Below are positions 15,399 through 23,407 of a stretch of 32,075 nucleotides of DNA, piece by piece. The position numbers and the translations under genes are program-made. This DNA comes from Alphaproteobacteria bacterium (GTDB lineage: Bacteria > Pseudomonadota > Alphaproteobacteria > Caulobacterales > Parvularculaceae), in assembly GCA_030426465.1 (NCBI GenBank), contig JAUHYK010000052.1, forward strand, positions 1 through 32,075. The letters run 5' to 3'. Each line of letters starts with the position of its first letter. Within the stretch, counting starts at the first letter, position 1. Below the pieces are notes generated by a model. That model did no database searches. It saw only the letters and a program-made list of their open reading frames with translations, and was not told the DNA's origin.

Positions 15399-16631
15399 AT
15401 GCAGAGTTTTGATTGTTTCGAGTTGGCCATCACCAACGCTGACGCCGCCGCGGCCCAGACTTATGACCGCTATGTCGGCGAGTTTTTAAGTTATGGGCCA
15501 GAATTGCGTTGTCTTTTCGCAGCGGCGGATGAAAATTCCGGCGCGCCGCTTTTAAACGCGCATGCTGCGGCATTGCATTTGGCGTTTGAAGCTGCGGATG
15601 GCTGGATCGCAGCGGCGCCTTATCTTGCGCGCATGAAAGAAACGCAGGCGAGCGCCAATGAACGCGAAAAACTTTTCTGCGCCGCCGTCTCTGCATGGCA
15701 TCAGCAAAATTTCGCCGCCGCGCTCCAAGCGTTTGACGAGCTTACCGTGCGCTGGCCCGCCGATCTGTGCGCGATTAAATGGGGTCAGTATCACGCCTTC
15801 AATCTTGGCGACGCCGCAGCCCTGCTTCGGTTCGGCGAGCGCGCGCGCATCGCCCATGAAAACGCACCTTACGCCCATGGCATGACGGCCTTTGCGCTGG
15901 AGCAAAACCATCGGCTGGGCGAAGCTGAAGACGAAGGCATGCGTGCGTCCGAAATCGCACTTGACGACGCATGGGCTCATCATGCAGTGGCCCATGTCAT
16001 GGAGACCCAACACCGCGCCCGCGAAGGCGCCCGCTGGCTCAATCATTGCGCCCACACATGGGAGCACAAAGGCGTTTTCATCCGCGATCATAATTACTGG
16101 CATAGCGCCCTGTTTCATCTGTCGCTCGGTCAGGAAGCCGAAGCGCTTGCGATCTTTGACCGACGGCTTTGGGGCGCATGGCCGGAATTTCCGCAAGAAC
16201 AGATCGGCGCCGTGTCCATGCTGTGGCGGCTCGACCTTCGGGGCGTCAACACTGGCGAACGCTGGGCGCCTGTCGTTGCAGAGGCGCGCAAGCGCGCGGG
16301 CGATCATCTCTTTCCTTTCCATGATCTGCACTATCTTTACGCGCTCGCCCGCGCAGGCGAACCCCATGAGGCGGATGGCTTCCTCACCACACTGCGCAAA
16401 AAAGCAGCGAACGACACAACCGGCGTCTGGAGCGATGTTTGCGCGCCCGTTGCGGAAGGCCTCGTCGCCTACCTGCGCGGCGATCATGAAACGGCGCTTG
16501 CGAAAATATCGCCCGCGATACCCGGTCTACACCGCATCGGCGGCAGCCACGCCCAGCGGCATGTCTTTGTCGAGACGCTTGAGGCCTGCATGAAAAAACC
16601 CCGGCGCGAAGCCGGGGTTTTTGAAGCATAA
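15399..16631 (+). CDS. TPR protein of the TTC38 type
   Basis: The ATG at 15399 is preferred to the GTG six bases earlier because an AAAAGG site sits at good distance. The 410-residue product is helical throughout with degenerate tetratricopeptide pairs. It carries the His/Trp-rich core I associate with tetratricopeptide repeat protein 38 relatives: HAVAHVMETQ, CAHTWEHKGVFIRDHNYWHSALFHLSLG and FHDLHYLYAL. Function is unknown; family members are found in bacteria and animals. The conserved His and Glu residues around 195–245 could be a metal site (inference only). The last ~12 codons coincide with an intrinsic terminator hairpin, so the C-terminal tail KKPRREAGVFEA is a by-product of terminator sequence. 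Converges on fda, 17 bases away. Confidence 0.85.
   Translation: MQSFDCFELAITNADAAAAQTYDRYVGEFLSYGPELRCLFAAADENSGAPLLNAHAAALHLAFEAADGWIAAAPYLARMKETQASANEREKLFCAAVSAWHQQNFAAALQAFDELTVRWPADLCAIKWGQYHAFNLGDAAALLRFGERARIAHENAPYAHGMTAFALEQNHRLGEAEDEGMRASEIALDDAWAHHAVAHVMETQHRAREGARWLNHCAHTWEHKGVFIRDHNYWHSALFHLSLGQEAEALAIFDRRLWGAWPEFPQEQIGAVSMLWRLDLRGVNTGERWAPVVAEARKRAGDHLFPFHDLHYLYALARAGEPHEADGFLTTLRKKAANDTTGVWSDVCAPVAEGLVAYLRGDHETALAKISPAIPGLHRIGGSHAQRHVFVETLEACMKKPRREAGVFEA
16593..16622. terminator. Bidirectional terminator inside the 3' end of the TPR gene
   Basis: A perfect 12-bp stem (AAAAACCCCGGC at 16594–16605 and its complement at 16611–16622) with loop GCGAA and A/T runs on both sides. 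It can terminate both the TPR gene (plus) and the fda operon (minus). It lies wholly within the last codons of the TPR coding sequence, whose stop is at 16629–16631. Confidence 0.92.
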
Positions 16632-16648
16632 ATCGAGAACCAGTGGGA

Positions 16649-17542
16649 CTAGCCTGCGCGAGACGCCTCGAAGATACTGTCGATCGCTTCTGCAAGCTTG
16701 GCGTCAAATTCCGCATCGCTTTGCTTGGCGGAAAGGCCTTCGGTCAGCGCCCGCGAAAAACTGGCGATCATGCCAGTGTTTTGCGCCAGCTTCGCATTCG
16801 CGTCCTCGCGCGAATATCCGCCTGAAAGCGCAACAACGCGCATGACGCGCGGATCGTCAATAAGAGGCTTATAAAGGTTGGCCTTAGTAGGCAGCGTCAG
16901 CTTCAGCATGACCTGCTTGCCCGCCGGAACCTTGTCGAGATTCTTCTTGATCTCCGCGAGCAAGATGTCTTCGGCTTCAGCCTTGTCGGCGATCGAAATC
17001 GTCACCTCCGGCTCGATGATCGGCACCAGGCCATGGGAGAGAATCTGGTTTCCGACTTCGAATTGCTGGGCGACGATCGCCGCAATCCCCGCCGGGTTCG
17101 CTGCGTCGATCACCGAACGCATCTTCGTGCCGAAGACGCCTTTTTTAACGGCGCGTTCTAGCAGCGCATCAAGTTCCGGCATCGGCTTCATCAGCTTCAC
17201 GCCGTCTTTTTCATCGGCGAGGCCCTTGTCGACTTTCAGGAACGGAACAACGCCGCGCTTTTCCCAGAGATATTGTGCGGTCGGCGTGCCGTCGATGTCG
17301 CCATCCATGGTGCGTTCAAACAGGATAGCGCCCATGACTTTGTCGCCTGTGAAGGCCGGCGATTTGATGATCCTCGCACGCATCTGGTGAATGAGACCGA
17401 ACATTTCCTCGTCATTCGAATATTGGCTCTCGTCGACCCCATAGAGCTTGAGCGCTTTCGGCGTCGATCCGCCGGACTGATCAAGGGCGGCGATAAACCC
17501 GTCTTTATTGGCGGCCTGATCGGCCATTTTCGCGTTCGTCAT
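16649..17542 (-). CDS. fda: Fructose-1,6-bisphosphate aldolase, class I (bacterial Fda type)
   Basis: Reversibly splits fructose-1,6-bisphosphate to dihydroxyacetone phosphate and glyceraldehyde-3-phosphate through a lysine Schiff base, without metal. The 297-residue product starts near [20 protein letters not shown] (residues 12–31), the hallmark of class I aldolases of this short bacterial type. It has PFLKVDKGL (100–108), GTKMRSVI and [11 protein letters not shown], where Lys214 is the probable Schiff-base residue, and [10 protein letters not shown] near the phosphate site. A CGGGAG ribosome site precedes the ATG. Last gene of the tkt–gap–pgk–fda unit, 39 bases after pgk, ending before the shared terminator. 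Confidence 0.95.
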   Translation of the reverse strand: MTNAKMADQAANKDGFIAALDQSGGSTPKALKLYGVDESQYSNDEEMFGLIHQMRARIIKSPAFTGDKVMGAILFERTMDGDIDGTPTAQYLWEKRGVVPFLKVDKGLADEKDGVKLMKPMPELDALLERAVKKGVFGTKMRSVIDAANPAGIAAIVAQQFEVGNQILSHGLVPIIEPEVTISIADKAEAEDILLAEIKKNLDKVPAGKQVMLKLTLPTKANLYKPLIDDPRVMRVVALSGGYSREDANAKLAQNTGMIASFSRALTEGLSAKQSDAEFDAKLAEAIDSIFEASRAG

Positions 17543-17581
17543 GGATAACTCCCGTAAAATTTGCGGAATGGCGTGCGCCGA

Positions 17582-18775
17582 CTACTCTTCCAGCGCCGCC
17601 ACACCCGGCAGCGTTTTGCCCTCAAGCCATTCGAGGAACGCGCCGCCCGCCGTTGAAACATAAGTGAAATCATCTTCCACGCCCGCCGCGCTGAGCGCCG
17701 CGACCGTATCCCCCCCGCCTGCGACGGCGACAAGGCCGTCGTCTTTCACGCGCTTGGCGGCGTAGCGCGCCGCCTCCACGGTCGCCGTATCGAACGGCTT
17801 TATCTCAAACGCGCCAAGCGGTCCGTTCCAGACCAACGTCTTGGCGGCTTCAATCTTTTCCGCAATCAGGTTCACCGTATCGGGCCCGAGATCGAGGATC
17901 ATATCGTCGGCGCCGACGGCGTCTGCGGCTTTAACCTCGCGATCTGCGCCTTCCTTGAATTCCTTGGCGACGACCACATCGACGGGCAGGATGATTTCGC
18001 ACCCCTTCGCCGACGCCTGAGTCATGATCTCGCGCGCGGTGTCGGCAAGGTCCGGTTCGCAAAGAGACTTGCCGACCGAGATACCCTTCGCGAACAAAAA
18101 TGTGTTCGCCATGCCGCCGCCGACAGCGAGGATGTCCGCTTTTCCGACGAGGTTCACCAGAAGTTCAATCTTGGTGGAGACTTTGGCGCCGCCGACAACC
18201 GCCATCATCGGCCGCACAGGAGCCGACAGGGCGGCTTTGAGATAGTCAAGTTCGCGCTCCATGGCGCGACCCGCCGCAGACGGCAGCAGATGCGCAATTC
18301 CTTCCGTCGAGGCATGAGCGCGGTGCGCGGCGGAGAAGGCGTCGTTCACATATGCATCGCCGTTTTCAGCGAGCGCCTTTGCAAATTCCAGATCGTTCTT
18401 TTCCTCGCCGGCGTGGAAGCGGGTGTTTTCAAACACCGCAACATCGCCATCGAGCATCCGTTTAACGGTTTTCTTCGCTGCATCGCCGATGCAGTCTTCA
18501 GAAAACTCAACCGGTCCGCCGAGGAATTTCTCCAGCGCTTTCGCCACCGGCTTCAACGACATCTCCGGATCGGCTTTACCTTTCGGACGCCCAAAATGGG
18601 AGAGAAGGAGAACCTTCGCGCCTTTTTTGGAAAGCTCCTGAATGGTCGGCAAGGCGCGCTCAATCCGGGTGGCGTCCGTAACGGCGCCGTCTTTCATCGG
18701 CACATTGAAATCGACGCGCACAAGAACACGTTTTCCAGCCACATCCAGATCGTCAATCGTTCGATATCGCGCCAT
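17582..18775 (-). CDS. pgk: Phosphoglycerate kinase
   Basis: Transfers phosphate between 1,3-bisphosphoglycerate and ADP in glycolysis, and the reverse in gluconeogenesis or the Calvin cycle. The open frame extends 17 codons upstream, but the ATG at 18775 has an AGGGA site and starts [20 protein letters not shown], as the family does, giving 397 residues. RVDFNVP (20–26) and the following SHFGRPKG bind 3-phosphoglycerate. [12 protein letters not shown] and GGGMANTF are in the central region, and the GGGDTVAAL glycine-rich loop near the C-terminus binds nucleotide. It starts 8 bases after the small lipoprotein gene, so both are almost certainly on one transcript. Confidence 0.97.
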   Translation of the reverse strand: MARYRTIDDLDVAGKRVLVRVDFNVPMKDGAVTDATRIERALPTIQELSKKGAKVLLLSHFGRPKGKADPEMSLKPVAKALEKFLGGPVEFSEDCIGDAAKKTVKRMLDGDVAVFENTRFHAGEEKNDLEFAKALAENGDAYVNDAFSAAHRAHASTEGIAHLLPSAAGRAMERELDYLKAALSAPVRPMMAVVGGAKVSTKIELLVNLVGKADILAVGGGMANTFLFAKGISVGKSLCEPDLADTAREIMTQASAKGCEIILPVDVVVAKEFKEGADREVKAADAVGADDMILDLGPDTVNLIAEKIEAAKTLVWNGPLGAFEIKPFDTATVEAARYAAKRVKDDGLVAVAGGGDTVAALSAAGVEDDFTYVSTAGGAFLEWLEGKTLPGVAALEE

Positions 18776-18783
18776 AAGGATCC

Positions 18784-19236
18784 CTATTCTTCGCCCTGGT
18801 CTTCGATCTGTTCCTGCGCTTCGCAACGGCTGAATTCGATCAGGTCGCCATCATTGCGGGCAATACGCAACATGTCACCGTCAATATCGACATCCATCGT
18901 CTCTTCGACGATCTCTCCCTCGCCCGTGCAGCGAAGATTGAGACGCCAGCCGCCATCGGTGCCCTCGACGGCGGAGACGATGTCACAGCTGTTTTCATAT
19001 CCGAGGAAGCTGTCCGATGTGAACTCGATCGGACCGGGCTCGTCCTCGCCATTATCGCACCATGCGGGGTCGGCGGCCCAGATGCCGATAAACAGAGGCG
19101 GCAAGGTATTGGGAATTTCGCCTGCTTCGGTTTTCACACGCTCCGGCACCGCGGGCTCTTCAACGGATACCTGACGATTGCAGGCGACCGTGAGACTGCA
19201 CAGAACAAGGATGAAGAGACGAAATCCGGACGTCAT
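18784..19236 (-). CDS. Small putative lipoprotein between gap and pgk
   Basis: Not a family I recognise. The ATG at 19236 has a TAGGTG site upstream and is preferred to the GTG at 19248; it gives 150 residues. The N-terminus is a lipoprotein signal: Arg6, hydrophobic 7–18, lipobox TVAC with Cys19 (Thr at –3 is less usual). The mature part is acidic, with a segment [16 protein letters not shown] and further cysteines in ENSCDIV, NLRCTG and FSRCEA. This pattern suggests a small disulfide-stabilised beta protein of the kind often written as 'periplasmic, DUF-like' in alphaproteobacteria. It sits between gap (48–60 bases) and pgk (8 bases), in the same orientation. Confidence 0.75.
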   Translation of the reverse strand: MTSGFRLFILVLCSLTVACNRQVSVEEPAVPERVKTEAGEIPNTLPPLFIGIWAADPAWCDNGEDEPGPIEFTSDSFLGYENSCDIVSAVEGTDGGWRLNLRCTGEGEIVEETMDVDIDGDMLRIARNDGDLIEFSRCEAQEQIEDQGEE

Positions 19237-19296
19237 TTGCGTTTGCACCTAGCGGCGGCGTGACCAAGGGTAACACCGCCGCATGAGTTTCGTTTC

Positions 19297-20304
19297 CTAA
19301 ATATGACGCGCCATTTCGAGCGCCGTGTCGGTCATGCGGGTGGAGAAGCCCCACTCATTGTCATACCAGGTGAGGATGCGCACGAGCTTGCCTTCCAGGA
19401 TCTGCGTCTGGTTGAGCGCAAAGGTCGAGGAATGCGGATCATGGTTGAAATCCGAAGAGACGAGCGGCTTGTCAGTGCAGCCGAGAATGCCGCGCAGCTT
19501 GCCGTTCGCGGCTTCGATGATCGCGTTGTTGACCTCTTCGACCGTCGTGTCTTTTTTCGGCGTGAAGACAAGATCGACAACGGAAACATTAGCCGTCGGG
19601 ACGCGGATCGACGACCCGTCGAGTTTGCCGTTGAGGTCAGGGAGCACGAGACCAACGGCCTTCGCGGCGCCCGTCGAGGTCGGGATCATGTTCATGGCCG
19701 CGGCGCGGGCGCGATAAAGATCCTTGTGCATTGTGTCGAGTGTCGGCTGATCACCCGTATAGGAGTGGATCGTCGTCATGTAACCGCGCTCGATGCCGAC
19801 CGCATCGTTCAGCACTTTCGCGACCGGCGCGAGGCAGTTGGTGGTGCAGGACGCGTTGGAGACAACGTGATCCTGACCGGTCAGCGTGCCGTGATTGACG
19901 CCAAATACGATGGTCTTGTCAGCGCCTGACGCCGGCGCGGAGACGAGCACGCGCTTGGCGCCCGCTTCAAGATGCAGCGCGGCTTTTTCGCGCGCTGTAA
20001 AAATGCCGGTGCACTCATAAACGATGTCGACGCCGAGCTCACCCCAGGGGAGCTTCGACGGATCGCGCTCGGCGAACACCTTGATCGGCCCGAGGCCAAC
20101 ATCAATCGTATCGTTGCGGACTTTGACTTCATGGGGGAATTTGCCGTGGACCGAGTCGTACTGAACCAGGTGTCCGTTCGTCTCCACCGGACCCAGATCG
20201 TTGATCGCGACAATATCCACGCCCTTGCGCCCGGTCTCGACAATCGAGCGCAGCGCGAGGCGGCCGATCCGTCCAAAGCCGTTAATTGCAATTTTAAGAG
20301 CCAT
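19297..20304 (-). CDS. gap: Glyceraldehyde-3-phosphate dehydrogenase, type I
   Basis: Oxidative phosphorylation of glyceraldehyde-3-phosphate with NAD to 1,3-bisphosphoglycerate. The 335-residue product begins MALKIAINGFGRIGRLALRS (Rossmann fold). Asn35-Asp36-Leu37 at the end of the second strand points to NAD rather than NADP preference. The active site SNASCTTNCLAP holds Cys153 and the partner His180 lies in TTIHSYTGDQ. The C-terminus WYDNEWGFSTRM is standard. Within the tkt–gap–pgk–fda cluster, 17 bases after the small lipoprotein gene. This association is typical of the alphaproteobacterial central-carbon or Calvin-cycle-like operon; no RuBisCO or phosphoribulokinase gene is visible here. 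Confidence 0.98.
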   Translation of the reverse strand: MALKIAINGFGRIGRLALRSIVETGRKGVDIVAINDLGPVETNGHLVQYDSVHGKFPHEVKVRNDTIDVGLGPIKVFAERDPSKLPWGELGVDIVYECTGIFTAREKAALHLEAGAKRVLVSAPASGADKTIVFGVNHGTLTGQDHVVSNASCTTNCLAPVAKVLNDAVGIERGYMTTIHSYTGDQPTLDTMHKDLYRARAAAMNMIPTSTGAAKAVGLVLPDLNGKLDGSSIRVPTANVSVVDLVFTPKKDTTVEEVNNAIIEAANGKLRGILGCTDKPLVSSDFNHDPHSSTFALNQTQILEGKLVRILTWYDNEWGFSTRMTDTALEMARHI

Positions 20305-20321
20305 GTGTTTTGTTCCTCTGA

Positions 20322-20654
20322 TTACTCTGTCGTCTCAATTACATCAGCATTTTCAAACGCCCCGCCATCCGTCATCGCGGAGGTTTGTTTCTGCGCATCG
20401 GCATAAGCCGCATCAAAGCGCTCTGACCAACCGGGGAAGCGCGAGCATGCTTCTGAAAATTCCACTTCCTGCTCCGCGTTGACAACCGCCAACATCTCAA
20501 GACGCTCAGAGCTATCTTGCTGGACTGTCGGAACGACGGCAAACGAAGAGAGAGCATTTTCACACTCACTTTCCGTTATCGCTGTCACCTTTTCATCTGC
20601 GCAAGCAGACACAGTAAAGAACCCAAACATCAGCAATATCCGAGCGTTCGCCAT
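20322..20654 (-). CDS. Small putative lipoprotein between tkt and gap
   Basis: Unrecognised, 110 residues. N-terminal lipoprotein signal: MANARILLMFGFFTVSAC with lipobox VSAC and Cys18. The mature part is acidic and Glu/Ser/Ala-rich with two further cysteines (SECENAL, SEACSRF), probably one disulfide, and a predicted helical middle and end. It starts 5 bases after the tkt stop with no strong ribosome site of its own, so it is probably translationally coupled to tkt. Its stop lies 17 bases before gap. The compact spacing on both sides and intact frame argue that it is a real gene. Confidence 0.7.
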   Translation of the reverse strand: MANARILLMFGFFTVSACADEKVTAITESECENALSSFAVVPTVQQDSSERLEMLAVVNAEQEVEFSEACSRFPGWSERFDAAYADAQKQTSAMTDGGAFENADVIETTE

Positions 20655-20659
20655 GCCGC

Positions 20660-22660
20660 TTAACCAATCAACCGTTTCGCTTCCGCCGCGACCGCCGCAG
20701 GCGTGATGCCGAAATGTTCAAACAACTCATCCGCCGGCGCCGATGCGCCGAAACCTGTCATGCCCACAAAGCTGTCCTTGCGACGCAGGAACAAATCCCA
20801 TCCCTGCCGGACCGCCGCTTCGATGCCAATGCGCGGGCCCTTGCCCAATATCTCTTTACGGTAGCTTTCAGGCTGCGACGCGAAAAGCTCAAAACAGGGG
20901 GCGGATACAACCCGCGCCTTTATGCCGTCTTTCGCCAGCGCTTCACGCGCCTCCAGCGCTAATGAAACTTCCGAACCTGAGGCGATCAGCGTTACATCTT
21001 CGGCGTTCTTGCCGGCGACGATATAGGCGCCTTTGGCGCAGAGGTTTTCGTCGGATTGTTTGAGGCGCGCCTGAGCCAGCCCCTGGCGGGTCAGCGCAAT
21101 CACCGAAGGCGTCGCAATGGTTTTCAGCGACAATTCCCAGCACTCGGCCGTCTCAACGCCGTCGCAGGGACGATAAACATTCAAATTCGGGATCGCCCGC
21201 AGCGCTGCGAGATGTTCGACCGGCTGGTGCGTCGGGCCGTCTTCACCAAGGCCGATGGAATCGTGCGTCATCACATAGACAACGCGCAAGCCCATAAGCG
21301 CTGACAGCCGAATGGCCGGGCGACAATAATCCGTAAAGACGAGAAACGTGCCGCTATAGGGAACAACGCCGCCATGCAGCGCCATGCCATTCATCGCAGC
21401 CGCCATGCCGTGTTCGCGAATGCCGTAATAGACATAACGCCCGGCGTAATTCTCCGCGGAAAGCGGGTCCTGGTTTTTCGTTTTGGTGTTGTTCGACCCG
21501 GTGAGGTCGGCCGACCCGCCAATGGTTTCCTTGATGACATCGTTGACGACGCCGAGCGCCAGCTCCGACGCCTTGCGGGTCGCGAGCTTTTGCGGCGCTT
21601 CAACGAGCGATTTTTTGTAATCGGCAATAGCCTTGGTCAGAACGCCCGCGTAATCGCCAGCCATGGCGGTTTTGAACGCGTCGCAGTTCTTATCGGCGCT
21701 GATGCGTTTTTCCCATGCAGCGCGGGCGTCGCCGCCGCGTGCGCCCACGTCACGCCAGCTTGAAAGAACGTCTTCAGGAATTTCAAACGGCGCATAAGGC
21801 CAGTCGAGCGCCTTGCGCGTTCCCGCAATTTCCTCCGCTCCCAAAGGCGCGCCATGGGTCGCAGAGGTTCCGGCCTTTGTCGGCGCGCCATAGCCGATGG
21901 TGGTGCGGCAGGCGATCAATGTCGGCTGGTCGGAGGATTTCGCTTTTTCAATCGCGGCGGAAATCGCCGCCGGATCATGGCCGTCCACGCGGCACGTCGC
22001 CCAGCCGCTCGCTGCAAAGCGCGCCAGCTGGTCAGTGGAATCGGAAAGCGAAACCGGCCCGTCGATGGAGATATTGTTGTCATCCCACAAAACAGTCAGC
22101 TTGCGGAGTTTCAAATGGCCCGCGAGCGAAATCGCCTCCTGGCTGATCCCCTCCATGAGGCAACCGTCTCCAGCAATCACATAGGTGCGGTGATCGACGG
22201 CGCCATCGCCGAACCGCGCATTCAAATGCGCTTCCGCAATCGCCATGCCCACCGCATTGGCGAGGCCCTGCCCCAGCGGGCCGGTGGTCGTCTCTACTGC
22301 GGGCGCATGACCATATTCGGGGTGCCCGGCGGTCTTTGACCCCATCTGGCGGAAATTCTTGAGCTGATCGAGGCTCATCCCGTCATAGCCAAGGAGATAG
22401 CCCAGCGCGTAAATCAGCATGGAACCATGACCGGCGGACAGGATAAACCGGTCCCGGTCAGGCCAATCGGGCGCAGACGCATCGAATTTCAGATGCTCTG
22501 CAAAAAGGGTCGTCGCCACATCGGCCATGCCCATGGGCATGCCGGGATGGCCGGATTTCGCCGCCTCGACCGCATCCATGGCCAGAACGCGAATGGCGTT
22601 CGCCATCTGTGGAAAATTTGCCCCTTTCGGGCCGGCGCCGGTCATGCGGGAAGCCCCCAT
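20660..22660 (-). CDS. tkt: Transketolase
   Basis: Thiamine diphosphate enzyme moving two-carbon units between sugar phosphates in the non-oxidative pentose phosphate pathway or Calvin cycle. The frame is open upstream to 22699, but the ATG at 22660 follows AGAGGA at ideal spacing and gives 666 residues, the family length. Seen: MANAIRVLAMDAV (19–31), KSGHPGMPMG, the cofactor motif GDGCLMEG (164–171) through NN about 30 residues later, and GIREHGMAAAMNG with the catalytic Glu of the pyrimidine domain. Also present are HDSIGLGEDGPTHQP and the C-terminal GFGASAPADELFEHFGI. First gene of the cluster; divergent from DUF4164–zapA across 146 bases that must hold both promoters. Confidence 0.98.
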   Translation of the reverse strand: MGASRMTGAGPKGANFPQMANAIRVLAMDAVEAAKSGHPGMPMGMADVATTLFAEHLKFDASAPDWPDRDRFILSAGHGSMLIYALGYLLGYDGMSLDQLKNFRQMGSKTAGHPEYGHAPAVETTTGPLGQGLANAVGMAIAEAHLNARFGDGAVDHRTYVIAGDGCLMEGISQEAISLAGHLKLRKLTVLWDDNNISIDGPVSLSDSTDQLARFAASGWATCRVDGHDPAAISAAIEKAKSSDQPTLIACRTTIGYGAPTKAGTSATHGAPLGAEEIAGTRKALDWPYAPFEIPEDVLSSWRDVGARGGDARAAWEKRISADKNCDAFKTAMAGDYAGVLTKAIADYKKSLVEAPQKLATRKASELALGVVNDVIKETIGGSADLTGSNNTKTKNQDPLSAENYAGRYVYYGIREHGMAAAMNGMALHGGVVPYSGTFLVFTDYCRPAIRLSALMGLRVVYVMTHDSIGLGEDGPTHQPVEHLAALRAIPNLNVYRPCDGVETAECWELSLKTIATPSVIALTRQGLAQARLKQSDENLCAKGAYIVAGKNAEDVTLIASGSEVSLALEAREALAKDGIKARVVSAPCFELFASQPESYRKEILGKGPRIGIEAAVRQGWDLFLRRKDSFVGMTGFGASAPADELFEHFGITPAAVAAEAKRLIG

Positions 22661-22806
22661 TTGTCCTCTAAAATCCGGAATATGCGGGGCTTCATGCATC
22701 GCGCGCGTGCAAGGGTCAAGGCTCGCACAGTTGCGGCTGGACAGAATCGGCGCCGAAGGCCAAATTGACGCTTCCCCTCAGCGGATAAATTGAAAGAATC
22801 TCAAAG

Positions 22807-23040
22807 ATGACGGTGCTCGAAAAAGCGGTCCGGAGCCTCGCCGAGGCGATTGAGGCCCTCGAATCGCGGCTGGATTCCCAACTCGACGACGCGGCGGCGA
22901 ACGATGAGGCGGTCGAGGCCGCCCGGCGTCAGGCCATGGCGGCCCGCAAACAGACCGACAGCGCCTCCAAGGGGGTTGCCGCGGCGATCACCGACCTCAA
23001 GCTGATCCTCACCGAAGACGACAGAAAAAAGCCAGAATAG
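22807..23040 (+). CDS. DUF4164 family coiled-coil protein
   Basis: A 77-residue protein, almost entirely helical with heptad-like Leu/Ala spacing (LEKAVRSLAEAIEALESRLD) and charged Glu/Arg positions, so a small coiled coil. This matches DUF4164, which I recall as the usual neighbour upstream of zapA in alphaproteobacteria; function unknown, with a role near the division ring suggested only by that association. The stop lies 12 bases before zapA. It is divergent from tkt. The ribosome site is modest (AAAGATG region). Confidence 0.85.
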   Translation: MTVLEKAVRSLAEAIEALESRLDSQLDDAAANDEAVEAARRQAMAARKQTDSASKGVAAAITDLKLILTEDDRKKPE

Positions 23041-23052
23041 AGAGGACGCCTC

Positions 23053-23379
23053 ATGAGCCAGGTTGAAATCAAGGTCCATGGCCGGGAATACCGGGTCACC
23101 TGCGAAAAAGGTCAGGAAGACCGTCTGCAAAAATCAGCGGCGTTTTTGAACAAACGCGTCTCGGCCATGTCGGCCGACCTGCCGGAAATCAGCGAAACCC
23201 GGCTGATGCTGCTGGCGGCGCTGACCATTTGCGACGAACTTTTCGAGGCCCGTGAACGCGCCCTCGATCTGGAGGACGCCGGCGTCGCCCTGGACGCCGA
23301 GACGCTTGGCGGCGCCAGCCGCGCCATTGAGGCCGCCGCAAAACGCGTGAGCGACATCACAGCCAAGCTGGACGGCTGA
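23053..23379 (+). CDS. zapA: Cell division protein ZapA
   Basis: ZapA binds FtsZ and bundles its filaments at the division site. The 108-residue product has the ZapA start (SQVEIKVHGREYRVTCEKGQ), then EDRLQKSAAFLNKRVSAM, which links the globular head to the long coiled-coil. The LMLLAALTICDELFEAR helix follows. Length is standard. GAGAGGAC upstream of the ATG is a good ribosome site. Forms a two-gene unit with DUF4164. In many alphaproteobacteria the 6S RNA gene and a 5-formyltetrahydrofolate cyclo-ligase gene follow; here a foreign-looking kinase gene starts 28 bases after the zapA stop instead. Confidence 0.95.
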   Translation: MSQVEIKVHGREYRVTCEKGQEDRLQKSAAFLNKRVSAMSADLPEISETRLMLLAALTICDELFEARERALDLEDAGVALDAETLGGASRAIEAAAKRVSDITAKLDG

Positions 23380-23407
23380 GCACCGACATGCTCACGGGCA
23401 AGCTAAT

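Noticed and set aside
15552-16487. Minus-strand open frame opposite the TPR gene (311 codons)
   Set aside because: No recognisable product; the plus-strand frame has TTC38-like motifs and a ribosome site.
23380-23400. TGAGCA…TGCTCA hairpin after zapA as a terminator
   Set aside because: Only a 6-bp stem and no T-run.
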